Shown here: positions 1 to 10,390 of the stretch, piece after piece
How the letters are laid out: each line of letters starts with the position of its first letter
How positions within the stretch are numbered: the first letter of the stretch is position 1
Source of the DNA: Bidens hawaiensis
Taxonomy: Eukaryota; Streptophyta; Magnoliopsida; Asterales; Asteraceae
Length of the DNA stretch: 64,000 nt
Reading direction: 5' to 3'
Assembly: GCA_021521415.1 (NCBI GenBank)
Contig: JAIQDT010007380.1
Span: 97,719 to 161,718 of the forward strand
Position numbers and translations under genes: made by a program
The notes under the pieces: generated by a model
The model's input: the letters and a program-made list of their open reading frames with translations, nothing else
Database searches by the model: none
What the model was told of the DNA's origin: nothing

Positions 1-411
1 TATATATATAGGTATTGGATCATTTCAGAAGTTTTTTTACAGCGAGAAGTGCGAGAAGTGAAGGTGTAACTCCATTAATCCCTAATTTCACTCCCTTTTT
101 TATGTGTAGGTGTGTTGTGTAGGTGCATATGTATGTGTGTAGGTACGTATGTTTGTATATGTGTACGTATGTTTGTATATGTGTATGTATGTTTGTATGC
201 GTGTAGGTACACATGTTTGAATGTGACTCGGTACATTTTTATGTTTGTAGGTAGGTTTGAATGTGTAATTAAGACATAAATGCAACCAACCTACATATAT
301 GTATGTAAAATCATATGAAAGTGAGTGAAATTAGAGATTAATGGAGTTATTCCTTCACTTCTCGCACTTCTCGCTGTAATATCACTTCTCGCAAGATTCA
401 TCCCCTATATA
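1..411. mobile_element. TIR element, copy A (non-autonomous, unclassified DNA transposon)
   Basis: The left end (about 10-100) and right end (about 330-411) are imperfect inverted repeats of roughly 80-90 bases sharing the core GCGAGAAGTGCGAGAAGTG, followed by a shared stretch reading aactccattaatc. Both outer ends abut TA-rich DNA (tatatata), as if the element inserts into TA repeats. The interior has no gene; it is built from repeats of gtgtaggt and gtatgtttgtatatg. No transposase is present, so it would need one in trans. The superfamily is not clear: TA preference and long TIRs would fit a mariner- or Mutator-related MITE. The window starts inside or just at the left flank. Confidence 0.6.
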
Positions 412-779
412 TATGTATGTATTGGATCATTTCAGAAGTTTTTTTAGAGCGAGAAGTGCGGGAAGTGAAGGTGTAACTCCATTAATCCCTAATTTCACTC
501 CCTTTCTTATGTGTAGGTGCGTTGTGTAGGTGCATATGTATGTGTGTAGGTACGTACGTTTGTATATGTCTACGTATGTTGTATATGTGTAGGTACATAG
601 GTTTGAATGTGGCTCGGTACATTTATATTTTTGTAGGTTGGTTTGAATGTGTAATTAAGACATAAATACAACAAACCTGCATATATGTATGTAACATCAT
701 ATGAAAGGTAGTGAATTTAGGGATTAATGGAGTTATACATTCACTTCTCACTGTAATATCACTTCTCACAATATCCATC

Positions 780-790
<11 letters not shown>
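412..790. mobile_element. TIR element, copy B (head-to-tail neighbour of copy A)
   Basis: It repeats the layout of copy A in the same orientation: left terminus with attggatcatttcagaag, the gcgagaagtg core, the gtgtaggt-rich middle, and a right terminus near 735-785 that is shorter because one cacttctcgc unit is missing. Copies A and B are easily aligned by eye with scattered substitutions and small gaps. The two copies meet at tatatatgtatgta, so B probably inserted into the TA-rich flank of A, or the pair arose by unequal exchange. Confidence 0.6.

Positions 791-821
<31 letters not shown>
783..821. repeat. (TA)n microsatellite
   Basis: About nineteen uninterrupted TA units separate TIR element copy B from the dispersed repeat that follows. 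At the corresponding place in the second copy of that repeat (about 5400) there is only a short tatatatatt, so the TA run was probably the insertion target and has expanded. Confidence 0.9.
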
Positions 822-825
<4 letters not shown>

Positions 826-1602
826 TATTGATAAAATGTAACTGAACATAATCTCTTTAATACAAATAACTTGACTATTATAACTTTAAATTAATCTAAT
901 TGTAGTATAATTCTTTTTGTAATATTTGTTATTATTTTTTCGTGTCCTAGGTCTTCCATTAATGTTTACCATTTATGTGGCTAAAATTATCATTCTTTAT
1001 TTGTGATCCTCTCAAGTATCATATTATGTTGGTGTTTATTTAAAATTGATGGTATAATTAAATTAATAATTATTTCAAACTAAATGTATTATTAAAGTTT
1101 AAACTGTGAAACCAAACTGGAACAAGACCGTTGGTAATGATTCAGTTTCAACTTTCAATGGTTTAGTTTTGTTTTGGACGACAAAAAATCGGTATTAACG
1201 GTTTGGCTCACAAGTTTAACTTAACAACCATCAACACCGACACTGAACACCCCTACGTAAAATATTAATTTATTTAAATTGAAAAACATTATAACAATAT
1301 CATATTCAAATTAAAGAGAATAAAATGCTCGTTTTTATGGTGTAATTTTTTTATAAAAATATTAACGTATGAAAATGTTATAGTCGTCTAAAAATCATGG
1401 GTGGGAAGTTAGTTTAAATTTAAATTAAAATCATAATATGGTTAAAGATGAGAGACCCAACTTGAAAATTGAATGAATTATGTTTAAAAGACAAGTTTAC
1501 CCTTACTAACACATGTACTTTATGCATTAGCATTTGTAAAACTCTTAAAATTAAGTGTCTTAATTTACCCTTGTCTCATGTATTATATATAGTATAGATA
1601 AG
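822..1602. repeat. Dispersed repeat, left-truncated copy
   Basis: This stretch aligns along nearly its whole length with about 5408-6188: same order, scattered substitutions, small indels. It has no coding capacity and is AT-rich. Its right end reads gtattatatatagtata in both copies. The left end present in the other copy (about 5100-5400) is missing here, where the TIR elements and the TA run sit instead. The repeat class is not recognised. Confidence 0.65.
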
Positions 1603-1659
1603 GATCAACGACAGTTATGGGGTCAATTAACGACATAAACGACAGATGTGGGGTTAATT

Positions 1660-3321
1660 AAGGCTATTATGGACGTGGTTAATTTGTGGTTGGGGGAGAT
1701 GCCCCGTTGTTTTGCCAGAGTTTGTGACTTTTGTCCCTTTAACCCCGCTGCTTAAGCCTTGCAATGGGGTTAGGCCCATTGTTGTAGGCGCAATTTGGAG
1801 AAGGCTTGTATCTAAGGTGGCTATGAGAAGTGTTGGGAAAGAAATGACAAAATACCTTTACTACTTTCAATTTGGGGTGGGGATCCCGAGCGGGGCGGAG
1901 GCGGTTCTTCATAGCGCAAATAGGTTTCTAAATATGTTCCATTCTGATGGGACGCTAGCCTTGTTTACAGTCGATTTTTCTAATGCCTTTAATTTGATGG
2001 ATAGGACAACCGTCCTACGAGATGTTCGTGCTAGATGAACATCTGTCTCCCCATGGGTCAATTTTCTATACGGGCAACCGGCTAGGTTATATGTAGGGAA
2101 CGATTGTATTTCATCAACTACTGGTGTTCAACAAGGGGATCCTTTGGGACCCCTCCTATTTGCGATAGCTTTGCGCCCCCTCATTTATCGAGTATGAGAT
2201 TGTTGCAAACTACTTTTCCATGCATTGTACTTAAATGATGGCACGATTATAAGAGATGTCATTGAAGTGGCTAAAGCCTTAGATATTATTAAGTCTAAGG
2301 GGCCATGTTTGGGACTCGAGCTTAATATTAAAAAAACTGAAGTTTTTTGGGCGTCTTGTATTGGGGTAAAAACAAAAATAGGTTTATTTCCTAGCGAGAT
2401 TGGGAGGACGAAGCTGGGTGTGAAACTCCTTGGGGTGCGGTTAGCCGGGACGCCGGTTTTATTTGTAGCTTGCCTTTAATAGAGTTTCAAACGCAGTGGA
2501 CCTAATGAGATGTCTTACTCGTCTGCGTGACCCTCAATGTGAGCTCCTCTTGCTTCGCTCCTGTATGGGGGTTGCTAAATTGTTATTTGGTCTCCGAACA
2601 TGCCAACCTATGTTTGTTGCGGATGTCGTCTCTATTTTTGACAACGAGCTCCGGGAGGTGATCGAGGATATTGTGGTAAGTGGGGGTTCGTTCTTTGGAG
2701 ATTTTCAATGGAGGCTAGCCTCTCTCCCAATATGTTTTGGGGGCTTAGGTTTATATTCAGCTGATGATGTTTCCACATATGCTTTCATAGCATCGAGAGC
2801 GCAATCTTGGAAGTTACAGGACCACATTTTGCGGGATTGTGGTATGGATGGTTTGAATTCGGATTATGGGTGTGCGTTTGATTATTTGCATAGTTCCCTT
2901 CCCGATCTTGATCTTGGTGGGTTCGCTAATAAAGACCCCCCCCCCCCCACCACCACCACCACCACCAAAGCCCAACATGCATTGGCGAGTGCCCTTTATA
3001 GTAAAATTGTCCAAAGTTTGGGAGAGGAGTTTAACTTATCAACTCACTAGAGAGCGGTGTTAGAGTGTCTTCAGGCTTCACATGCTCAAGATTTCTTGAA
3101 CGTCATCCCCATCGAAGTGTTAGGGCAACACATGTCGGTAGGGGAGTACCGGGCCATTCTTAAATATCGTTTAATGATCTCACTATTCTCAGTTGATGAG
3201 CTGTGCCTGGTGTGCCGTAAAGTTTGTTTGGAAAAATTTAGTGAACATGCCGTTCATTGCAAAGATCTTCCGGGTTTTAAATATAGACATGATTTGATCA
3301 GAGATGTCCTTTGTGATGTGT
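1660..3321 (+). pseudogene. Non-LTR retrotransposon reverse transcriptase, 5' part (interrupted)
   Basis: Degenerate reverse transcriptase of a plant non-LTR family that I recognise from Asteraceae protein sets. Similarity begins near 1660 and changes frame around 1700, 2040, 2200, 2490 and 3055. Visible RT motifs are a DFSNAFN block (about 1975), GVQQGDPLGPLLF (about 2130) and the catalytic box, here YLNDG (about 2228) instead of the usual YxDD. A C-terminal zinc knuckle of C-x2-C...H...C form (CLVCRKVC...HAVHC, about 3205-3260) follows. Reading stops at 3321, where a solo LTR is inserted, and resumes at 4520. Frameshifts, stops and the Asp-to-Asn change mean it is dead. Confidence 0.8.
2937..2968 (+). 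repeat. Poly-C plus (ACC)n tract inside the RT pseudogene
   Basis: A run of ten to eleven C followed by seven ACC-type triplets expands the spacer between an FANKD block and a KAQHALAS block of the dead reverse transcriptase. It produces proline/threonine repeats on one strand and poly-Gly on the other, which explains several spurious small ORFs. Confidence 0.85.
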
Positions 3322-4519
3322 TGACGGGTGGTCCATGGGACAACCCTTAATTGATTTGAAGCCGTAATAATCATGTTTTGAATTAGTTTATTTGGTGGAA
3401 TTAGATGACTACGGTATTGTTGGTGAATTGTAGGTTCAAAGGAGGTTCCGGGCTATTATGGTGTATACCGAGGCAACCGAATGAGCCGGGGACGCGCGAG
3501 AGACCAAAACATGTGGAAAACAAGGATTTGTGGCTGAAGTCCACCGTGGCCCACGGTCCCAACCGTGAGCCACGGTCCAAATGAGAAAAAGACCACAGAG
3601 GACACCGTGAAGCCCACCGTGACCCATGGTGGAGACCGTGGGCCACGGTCCAGTTTTTCTCAGAGACACCGTGACCCACGGTGGAGACCGTGGGCCGCGG
3701 TCCAGATCGTAACTGCCGAATTTTTTTAGTTTATTACTTGTTTTTGGGCTGGCTTTTCATTATCTTTCATCCCAAAACACCTTAGAGACGAATTTTGGAG
3801 AGCAAGGACAAGACTTTGGTGATTGTAATCATTTGTTTGGGTTTATGATCCTTTCAATTAACCTAATTGATTTGATGACTAATCAAACGATGTGTGGCTA
3901 GTACTCTTATTGTTCTCTCCCGAATTGTAAGGTTTTTCTAATTGGATATTTGTTAATCTTTTATGTTATTGGTGAGATAGTATTGTGATCATTTGATTAT
4001 TGTGCTATGGTGATTGCGTGTTTGTTTTGTAATTGTTAGTATGGTATAATTCGTGTTCTTGACTATCCGTTCTTGGTGCCATAGGCAATAGAGATTTAGT
4101 ATAAGAGAATTAGGGTTAGCAATACTAAACTGATTATTGAGTGACAACCTTGCGTTTTAGTAATCCAAGTACTTAGTCCTCGCTTATCACATCCAAACGC
4201 ATTTTGACGAATTATAATTGTGTAGTTCACCTCACAAGTAAACATTAACTTTATTAACATTGGAAACCTGAAATCGGGAGAGAGCATTCTTTCTTATATT
4301 GTTTAAAACTCGTTTATTGTTTTAGTTAATTTTGTTAATCAAAATCAAACAACCAAATCATTGAATTTACATTTTGCACTTAGATTAATTTAGATTAATT
4401 TTATAGCTACTCAGTAACGCATTTTCCACAAACTCCCTGTGTTCGATACCCACTTACCGCTATCTATTTAGTTGTATTTGGTTTATTTTTGAGTGAGTCT
4501 TCGACTTCACGTCATGTGT
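3317..4519. mobile_element. Solo LTR with 5-bp target duplication
   Basis: The LTR proper is 3322-4514 (1193 bases): it starts TGACGGGTGG and ends TTCACGTCA, so it has the TG...CA ends of an LTR and a short terminal inverted repeat TGACG/CGTCA. It is flanked by the direct repeat TGTGT (3317-3321 and 4515-4519). The flanking reverse transcriptase resumes at its next residues after the second TGTGT, which independently fixes the borders. Near its end lies actccctgtgttcgatacc, a stretch common in plant Ty3/gypsy LTRs, so Ty3/gypsy (possibly Athila-like) is likely. No internal genes remain, as expected after LTR-LTR recombination. Confidence 0.85.
3538..3712. repeat. Palindromic CCGTGGGCCACGG tandem repeats in the solo LTR
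   Basis: At least six near-palindromic units built on accgtggcccacggt / gaccgtgggccacggtcc occur in about 175 bases, some within a larger duplicated block (gagaccgtgggccacggtccag and gagaccgtgggccgcggtccag). The units can form hairpins on either strand. They read as ORFs on the minus strand but encode only low-complexity Trp/Gly/Pro repeats. Confidence 0.8.
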
Positions 4520-4900
4520 TGAAATGAGCGGGGATCTCGGCAAACAAAGAAGCTCCTATGAATTTCTTGTCAGATCCCTTTGAAGGGAGGTCTACTCTTC
4601 GGCCAACAGACGTTCTTGTGTTTGGATGGGCAGGAGGAAGCACGCTTGTATTGACCTTACGGGAGTATCCCCCCTTATTGGGTTAAGGGATATTGGGTTT
4701 GTTGTTAGGCATACTGTGTTGAAGGCGGAATTAGGAAAAATTGTTAAGCATGAGAAAAAATGTGCTGAGAATCAACACGTCTTCATCCCTTTTGCTTTTG
4801 ATACATTTGGGTCTCTTGCCCCCGAAGCTATTATGTTTCTTAAAAGAGTTCAATGGGTCGTGCACAGTAACTTATCGACGCCAAAAAACTATACTTTATT
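4520..4900 (+). pseudogene. Non-LTR retrotransposon, 3' part (possible restriction-like endonuclease)
   Basis: Continues the reading of the element broken at 3321. After an AGI-type join the frame at about 4535-4890 gives a block with LRPTDVLVFGWAGGKHACID followed by LTGVSP and ENQHVFIPFAFDTFG. Placed after the zinc knuckle, the order RT, CCHC-type finger, then a P-x-D...x(12)...D block resembles the restriction-like endonuclease (PD-(D/E)xK) tail of R2-type non-LTR elements rather than the APE endonuclease of plant L1 elements. That assignment is inference. Similarity ends near 4895; the following bases are AT-rich with no clear poly-A tail. Confidence 0.65.
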
Positions 4901-5099
4901 CGTTTTAAATATTTATATATTTTTTGGATTTTTATTTTATTTATTGTACTTAATTTAATAATATACTTAGTATTTGATGATGAAAGAGTTTGACAAATAA
5001 ATTAGATGCTATAACCCGGTTTAAAAGCTATTTGGGTTGTGAGACACATGACCCACTTATTTTTGTTTACTATAAAATTGTATTTTAACTATAAATAAC

Positions 5100-6190
5100 T
5101 AGACGGTGCCCGCGCGATGCAGTGGGTGTTTGAACACAGACATTGTTAATCACGTAACAAATACGAGTGTTTATTGTTTAGTTAAAACCTTGAAATCGTT
5201 TAAACCGGTCATTGGTTTGGCTTCTTTTTTCTATTTCTTTTTTTTACTTTCGGTTAGTTGGTTGGTTTCAAAATTTTCAAAACGTAGTGAATGATTGGTT
5301 CGCGGTTTATACTGGAAACCGGCCATATGAAACCGGACCAGATTGTAAATGTTGAATGCATTTTAATGTTTTTTATTATTAATTATTAGATATGTTTTGT
5401 TATATATATTAGATATAGTTAAAATGTAATCGAACATAATCTTTTTAATACACATAACTTGGCTATTACAACTTTAAATTAACCTAATTGCAGTATAATT
5501 CTTTATGTAATTCTTGTTATTATTTCGCTTCGTAGGTCTTTCATTAATGTTTACCATTTATGTAGCTATAACTATAATTCTTTATTATGATCCTCTCAAA
5601 TATCATATTATATTGGTGTTTAGTTAAAATTGATGGTACAGTTAAATAAATAATTATTTTAAACTAAATTTATTATTAAAATTTAAACTGTGAAATCAAA
5701 CTGGAATCAAGTCGTTGGTAACGATTCGGTTTCAACTTTCAATGGTTCATTTTGGTTTTGGACAACAAAAAATCGGTATTAACGGTTGGCCTCACAAGCT
5801 TAACTTAAAAACCATCAAAACCGACACTGAACAACCTTTCCTGGCATATTAATTTATTTAAATTGAAAAAAAAAATATAACAATATCATATTCAAATTAA
5901 AGAGAATAATATGCTCGTTTTTATGGTATATTTTTTTAATAAAATATTAACGTATGAAAATGTTATAGTCATTTAAAAATCATGGATGAGAAATTAGTTA
6001 CTTAGTTTAAAAGTTAAATTAAAAACATAATACGTTAAAAATAAGGGACCAAACTTGTAAGTTGAATGAATTGTGTTTAAAAGACAAGTTTACCCCTAAT
6101 AATACATGTACATTATGCATTAGCATTTGTAAAACTCTTAAAATCAAGTGTCTTAATTTGCCCTTATTTGGTGTATTATATATAGTATAT
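5100..6190. repeat. Dispersed repeat, longer copy with GC-rich left end
   Basis: The right 790 bases match 822-1602. The left end, absent from the other copy, begins near actagacggtgcccgcgcg, a GC-rich motif that stands out in AT-rich DNA, and the right end is gtattatatatagtata followed by a TA run. I see no ORF of note, no long TIR and no LTR. The ends resemble those of abundant non-autonomous elements in many dicots, but I cannot name the class. Confidence 0.6.
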
Positions 6191-6521
6191 ATATATATAT
6201 TTATAAGGAAATCCAATATTATTTTTTAGTATATCCCTATTTTATAAGCTTTTCATATCAAATATTTGGTGAGATTAATTTTTAATTTAATGAGAAGTTA
6301 TACCCATTTAAGGAATATCTGAGTTTGGTGAGACTCATACCCGCGAATTCGGGTCAAATGCATGAGAATGCTCAATTTACAAATAATTCGATCTGATGGC
6401 TTAAGAGAATTTAGAGAGTAACCAGAAAGCTTTTAAAACTTTAGTTTATATATATTATAGATAGATATATATTACATACTTCTAGAATAAAAAAAACTAG
6501 TTACTATTTCCCTTTCCTACA

Positions 6522-6526
<5 letters not shown>
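6191..6526. other. AT-rich spacer, no feature seen
   Basis: Low-GC sequence between the dispersed repeat and the next TA run. No ORF, RNA gene or repeat structure that I can support. Confidence 0.6.

Positions 6527-6577
<51 letters not shown>
6526..6577. repeat. (TA)n microsatellite
   Basis: About twenty-five TA units immediately left of a TIR element. Together with the runs beside copies A and B this supports TA-repeat target preference for this element group. Confidence 0.9.
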
Positions 6578-6581
<4 letters not shown>

Positions 6582-7728
6582 TGGTTCAAGAGAGAATTAA
6601 GTTTATTGCGAGAAATATAAGAAATCAATCTAAACCATTGATAATGTGTAATCAGTGGTTGAAATTAAAAATGACATATTTGTAATTACCATGACATTAA
6701 AATAAGTTTTTTGTAATAAAAAAGGGTGAAAATGTCATATGATTATTAACACATTTAAATAAAAATTAATACTCATCATCAACTTCCACTAAATAATTAA
6801 TGCTCATCATTATATTTACCTAAATTAATGTGTGTATATTTTTGTATTATGTATGACTATCTTTAAACAAAGGTTGTATATTTTGTTTTGTTTTATTCTC
6901 ATAAAATAGTGTTTCTTGTGTATTTTAGATATTAACAGTCATCGTGATATGTAGTATATATTATGTGTTTGTCTTGTTAACATGTAGGTGTAGGGTTTGT
7001 GTAGGTTTTGAAAATATGTTTTGTTACAGTATATCATTTAATGTATGATATTATTAAATTACTGTGTAGGGTATTATTATACAATGGTGTAGGTTTGGTA
7101 TCATATGTATAGGCTATTTTGTGGTAATAAAAATATGTTTTGTTGCAGTATATTGTTTATGTAGGGTATTATTAAAATAATGTGTAGGGTATCCAATTGT
7201 GTAAGCCATATGTGTAGGCCATTTTGTGGATGATTAACAAATTAAGTTCATTTGTATAGGTTATTTTGTGTAAGGTTTATGTTTTTTTTCGAATGAAAAT
7301 CTATATATAAAAAAAGCAATTGTGTAAGACTGTTCTAGCTGTGTAAGTTATTTTGTGTAGAGTTTCATCAACTTTGTGTAGGTTATTTAAGTAACATTCA
7401 TGAAATTTTGATAAAATTAAAATTTTTTCTTCTGTTGATTCTTTTGTTTTAATGTTATGGATATGGTTGCCTAAAAAATAGTCTATACAATTTCGTACAA
7501 AGAAAAACGATTATCTAGGTTGGTATAAAATACTTAAATAAAGAAATAAAAAATTCCAGCAACAAAAATAAACTTTCCATATAAAAAAATTTATGGGATT
7601 TTACCATCTTACCCCTCCATTTAAATAAAAAGAAAAAAAAATAGGAAATTTCTTATTGGTTGGATCCACTTCTCGCATTTCTCGCAAATAAATCGATTTC
7701 TCTCATGAACTTAAACCTATATATATAT
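6578..7728. mobile_element. Larger TIR element with gtgtaggtt-rich interior
   Basis: The left terminus (gagatggttcaagagagaa, then ttattgcgagaaat) is mirrored at the right (about 7660-7725: cttctcgcatttctcgcaa, then tttctctcatgaac). Outer flanks are TA repeats on both sides. The inside repeats tgtgtaggtt, tgtgtagggtatt and gtaagttattttgtgtag many times, echoing the interiors of copies A and B, so the three probably belong to one superfamily. About 1.15 kb, no coding capacity. Confidence 0.6.
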
Positions 7729-7779
7729 ATTAAATATATTCATTTCAATAAAATTAATATACAAATTCAATTAAGATAT

Positions 7780-7965
7780 TTAGTTAAGGATAATTTTGGT
7801 ATTGGTGTCAAAAATCCAAAAATATGGGTATCGGTACAGGTACGAAGACAATAATTCGGAAATATACCAATACAATATGGTACCATATCGATCTGAAACC
7901 TTAAAAGGTCGGTATCAATTGATTTGGTACCGTACGATGTCGGTGCCATTTGCTTATTCTGTATT
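7780..7965. repeat. Degenerate GGTACC-rich MITE relic
   Basis: Repeats of ggtatcggtac, ggtacc and cggtatc around an attcggaaatat block match the style of the cleaner elements at 25917-26147 and 34367-34580. Termini and target duplication cannot be recognised here, so this is an old copy. Confidence 0.45.
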
Positions 7966-8039
7966 CAATAACTACTTAATTTACGAAAGGGTTTTTACGC
8001 GTCAGATACTGGTTTGCGTCAGGTACTCGAAACTTATTT

Positions 8040-8735
8040 CGTGTCAGGTACCGATTTCAGTTCAGATGACTGTTTCTCATGCGACGCCAGTTACTCTGGC
8101 AGCGCGTCGGAGATTGTAACGGGTGAAATCAGTTACGCTAGTAAACCGTCCTTTTCTGAATACACGTTTGAGGTTGGTTAGGCTTGTAGCACGCCCTATG
8201 TATGTTAAGCATTAGGTTCCCATCACATGTCTGACACTAGTAATCGGCTACACATACAGCACCGGTTAACGTGTCCTCTGAATATGCGTTCAACGTCGGT
8301 TACACGTACACTGAACTAATGATGCGTTAGATGTAGATTGTGCTCCAATGTCGTTTACGCGTCTAGCACTAGTAACCAATTATGCGTTCGACGTCAATTA
8401 CACTTTGCTTCTGGCACCAGTTATGCGTCCAACGTCAGTTAATGCATCGGGGGTACATCATTGATTATGTGTTCGACACCGATAACAGGTCTAGTTTAGA
8501 TTAGGCGTTTGACACTAATAATCCGTTCGATGCCAATTAACGTGTCTGGCATCCGACGTCGATTATGCGTCTGACACTGACTGTGTGTCCAACCTAAGTG
8601 ACGCGTCCAGCGCCTGTAACGCTTATGTGGTTGTTACACCTTTTGGCACATGTTACGTGTCTAAGAATATCATTAATTATGTGTCCGAAGCCGGTAACGT
8701 GTCCGCCGTTGGCTAAAGCGTCCGACATCGGTAAA
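8040..8735. repeat. Decayed ~20-bp minisatellite (CGTCCGACGTCGGTTA-like)
   Basis: Roughly thirty degenerate units with a core like gcgtccgacgtcggtta follow each other over 700 bases; variants include gcgttcgacgtcaatta, gtgtccgaagccggtaacg and gcgtccgacatcggtaa. Unit spacing is about 19-23 bases, many units are displaced by larger gaps, and most differences are C-to-T or G-to-A at CpG, consistent with methylation decay. No ORF spans it. Confidence 0.6.
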
Positions 8736-8739
8736 AAAT

Positions 8740-10305
8740 CTATAGTAAAATCATTGGTAAAATAGTTATTAAATAACTTAATTTTAATGAGTGGATAAAT
8801 ACGTAATATATATGTTGTGGGAATGAAAAATATATATATGATTTTTTGCTTTGGAAAAACATATAATTAATTATCTTAACTAGAAAAGAAATTCATAATT
8901 GATGTTTTTTTACTTAAAAGTAGTTATGTATATAATGATTTTAGCAAAGGAAAATATGCGAATCCCCTTTTATTTAGAAAAGAACAATCTATGTGGCTTT
9001 TTTTTAAAAAAAACCAAAAAGAAAAAAAAATAGTATCTAACTTCAAGTCAATAATGTATATTTTACAATTACCTAAATACTTCTTATTATAGCTCTTACA
9101 TTGTGTTCATGAGTCTCATTTAATGCATATTTTTCTTCTTTCTCTTTCCTTTTCATTAAACTCAGGAATACGAAATAAAATCACACATTTTCCTTCCCCT
9201 AGCTTTTTTTCCTGTCATAATTCCCCTTCCATCCCCCCCCTTCGTTAACTGAGATCCGGGAACCCATTGTTAGACTTTACGGGTGGTAATATAAGTAATA
9301 TGTATATGTGACATGACTATATCATAACCAATAATTCAAAACGTAGAGTTATAAGACAACCAAGAATCAAAAAACTGGCTGGTAAAAATAAAAACTTGAG
9401 TCTGCCACCATATGTAACCCCGAATACAAATGTATTCGGAGTTTTAATATTGGGTCTCATTTGGTTTCTCGAATAATCATATACATCAATAACCATATAA
9501 CTAAGAATTAAATCACTTTTAAGCAAAAGTAATTCATACATTCGAACACTGGTGTTTGGTTTGGATCACAATTGATGCAAAGACCGATTAGAAAATGTTG
9601 TCATTTAAAAAGCTTAATAATTGGGATAACATACTTTCAAGAAGGCATGATTGGCTGAGACTTAGTTTAGCACCATGTAAGCTTAATTATATTAATATCA
9701 ATAATAATTGATTCAACCCCCAATTTTAGGTGCGCCTACCGTGGATTTAACTATTTGTAAGTATCACTAACATATCTTTTTGGTAATATTATGTGGCATG
9801 TTTGATATTTTTTAAAATAAAAAATGAAAATAGTGGTTTGTTTTAAGAAAACAAATGGTTTGGTTAATGTTCTTAACAGTCAACTCGACATCCAGGGCCA
9901 GAGTGAAGGGCCCAATGACCTCAATCACCGGAATTCGTCAACTTTTTTTTTTCTTTTTTTATAAAACTCATAACACAAAATACGAGTTGGACACTTACAG
10001 TAAAAACATCAATTTATGATAACCTTGATCAATAAGTTTTCGTTTTGCCTCTCTTATCATCCAATTAGAAAGCTTGGCATACTCAAAACTGTTTACTGAA
10101 AATGAAAGCCTGTGACAAATCGCAAATTATTAGTTGTTCATATGTCAACTAAACTAGATGCGTTTTCTGGAAAATCCTTTTTTTTAAATAGCATTTGAAA
10201 TTATTTTAAATATCTGAGTGAGACTTCCATTAATACTGATTTTGTTGTTGCATGCCTGATTCACCCAAGAACTCCATCAAAGAGGAAACTCATCACTATA
10301 GAAAA
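8740..10305. other. AT-rich intergenic DNA
   Basis: Long stretch with simple runs (poly-T near 9940, poly-C near 9230) and no reading frame, RNA gene or repeat boundary that I can defend. Small minus-strand ORFs here have no recognisable similarity. Confidence 0.55.
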
Positions 10306-10307
10306 AC

Positions 10308-10390
10308 CTTATTTGAGTCAGGTTTCAAATTTGAGACCTTAGGATCCCAAGTATCTGTCACCCCTATACCATTAGACCGGCGTGAAAAAA
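10308..10390 (-). repeat. tRNA-derived SINE-like relic
   Basis: On the minus strand the sequence starts gccggtctaatggtatag, close to the A-box region of plant tRNAs and tRNA-derived SINEs. About 40 bases on comes ggtctcaaatttgaaacc, which can be read as a decayed B box. It does not fold into an intact tRNA by eye and no clear 3' tail was found, so a SINE head fragment is more likely than a tRNA gene. Confidence 0.35.

Noticed and set aside
20..285. Two minus-strand Thr/His/Tyr-rich open frames
   Set aside because: They are translations of the gtatgtgtgtaggt repeats inside a TIR element and have no domain.
2814..3063. Poly-Gly and poly-Pro open frames
   Set aside because: Produced by the poly-C/(ACC)n tract inside the dead reverse transcriptase.
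3401..3679. Overlapping minus-strand ORFs with Trp/Gly/His repeats
   Set aside because: Low-complexity reading of the CCGTGGGCCACGG palindromes in the solo LTR.
4626..4958. Independent host gene of 110 codons
   Set aside because: It is the tail of the non-LTR element split by the solo LTR.
10308..10390. Functional tRNA gene on the minus strand
   Set aside because: A-box-like and B-box-like words occur, but stem pairing fails by eye and the B box is degenerate; kept only as a SINE-like relic.
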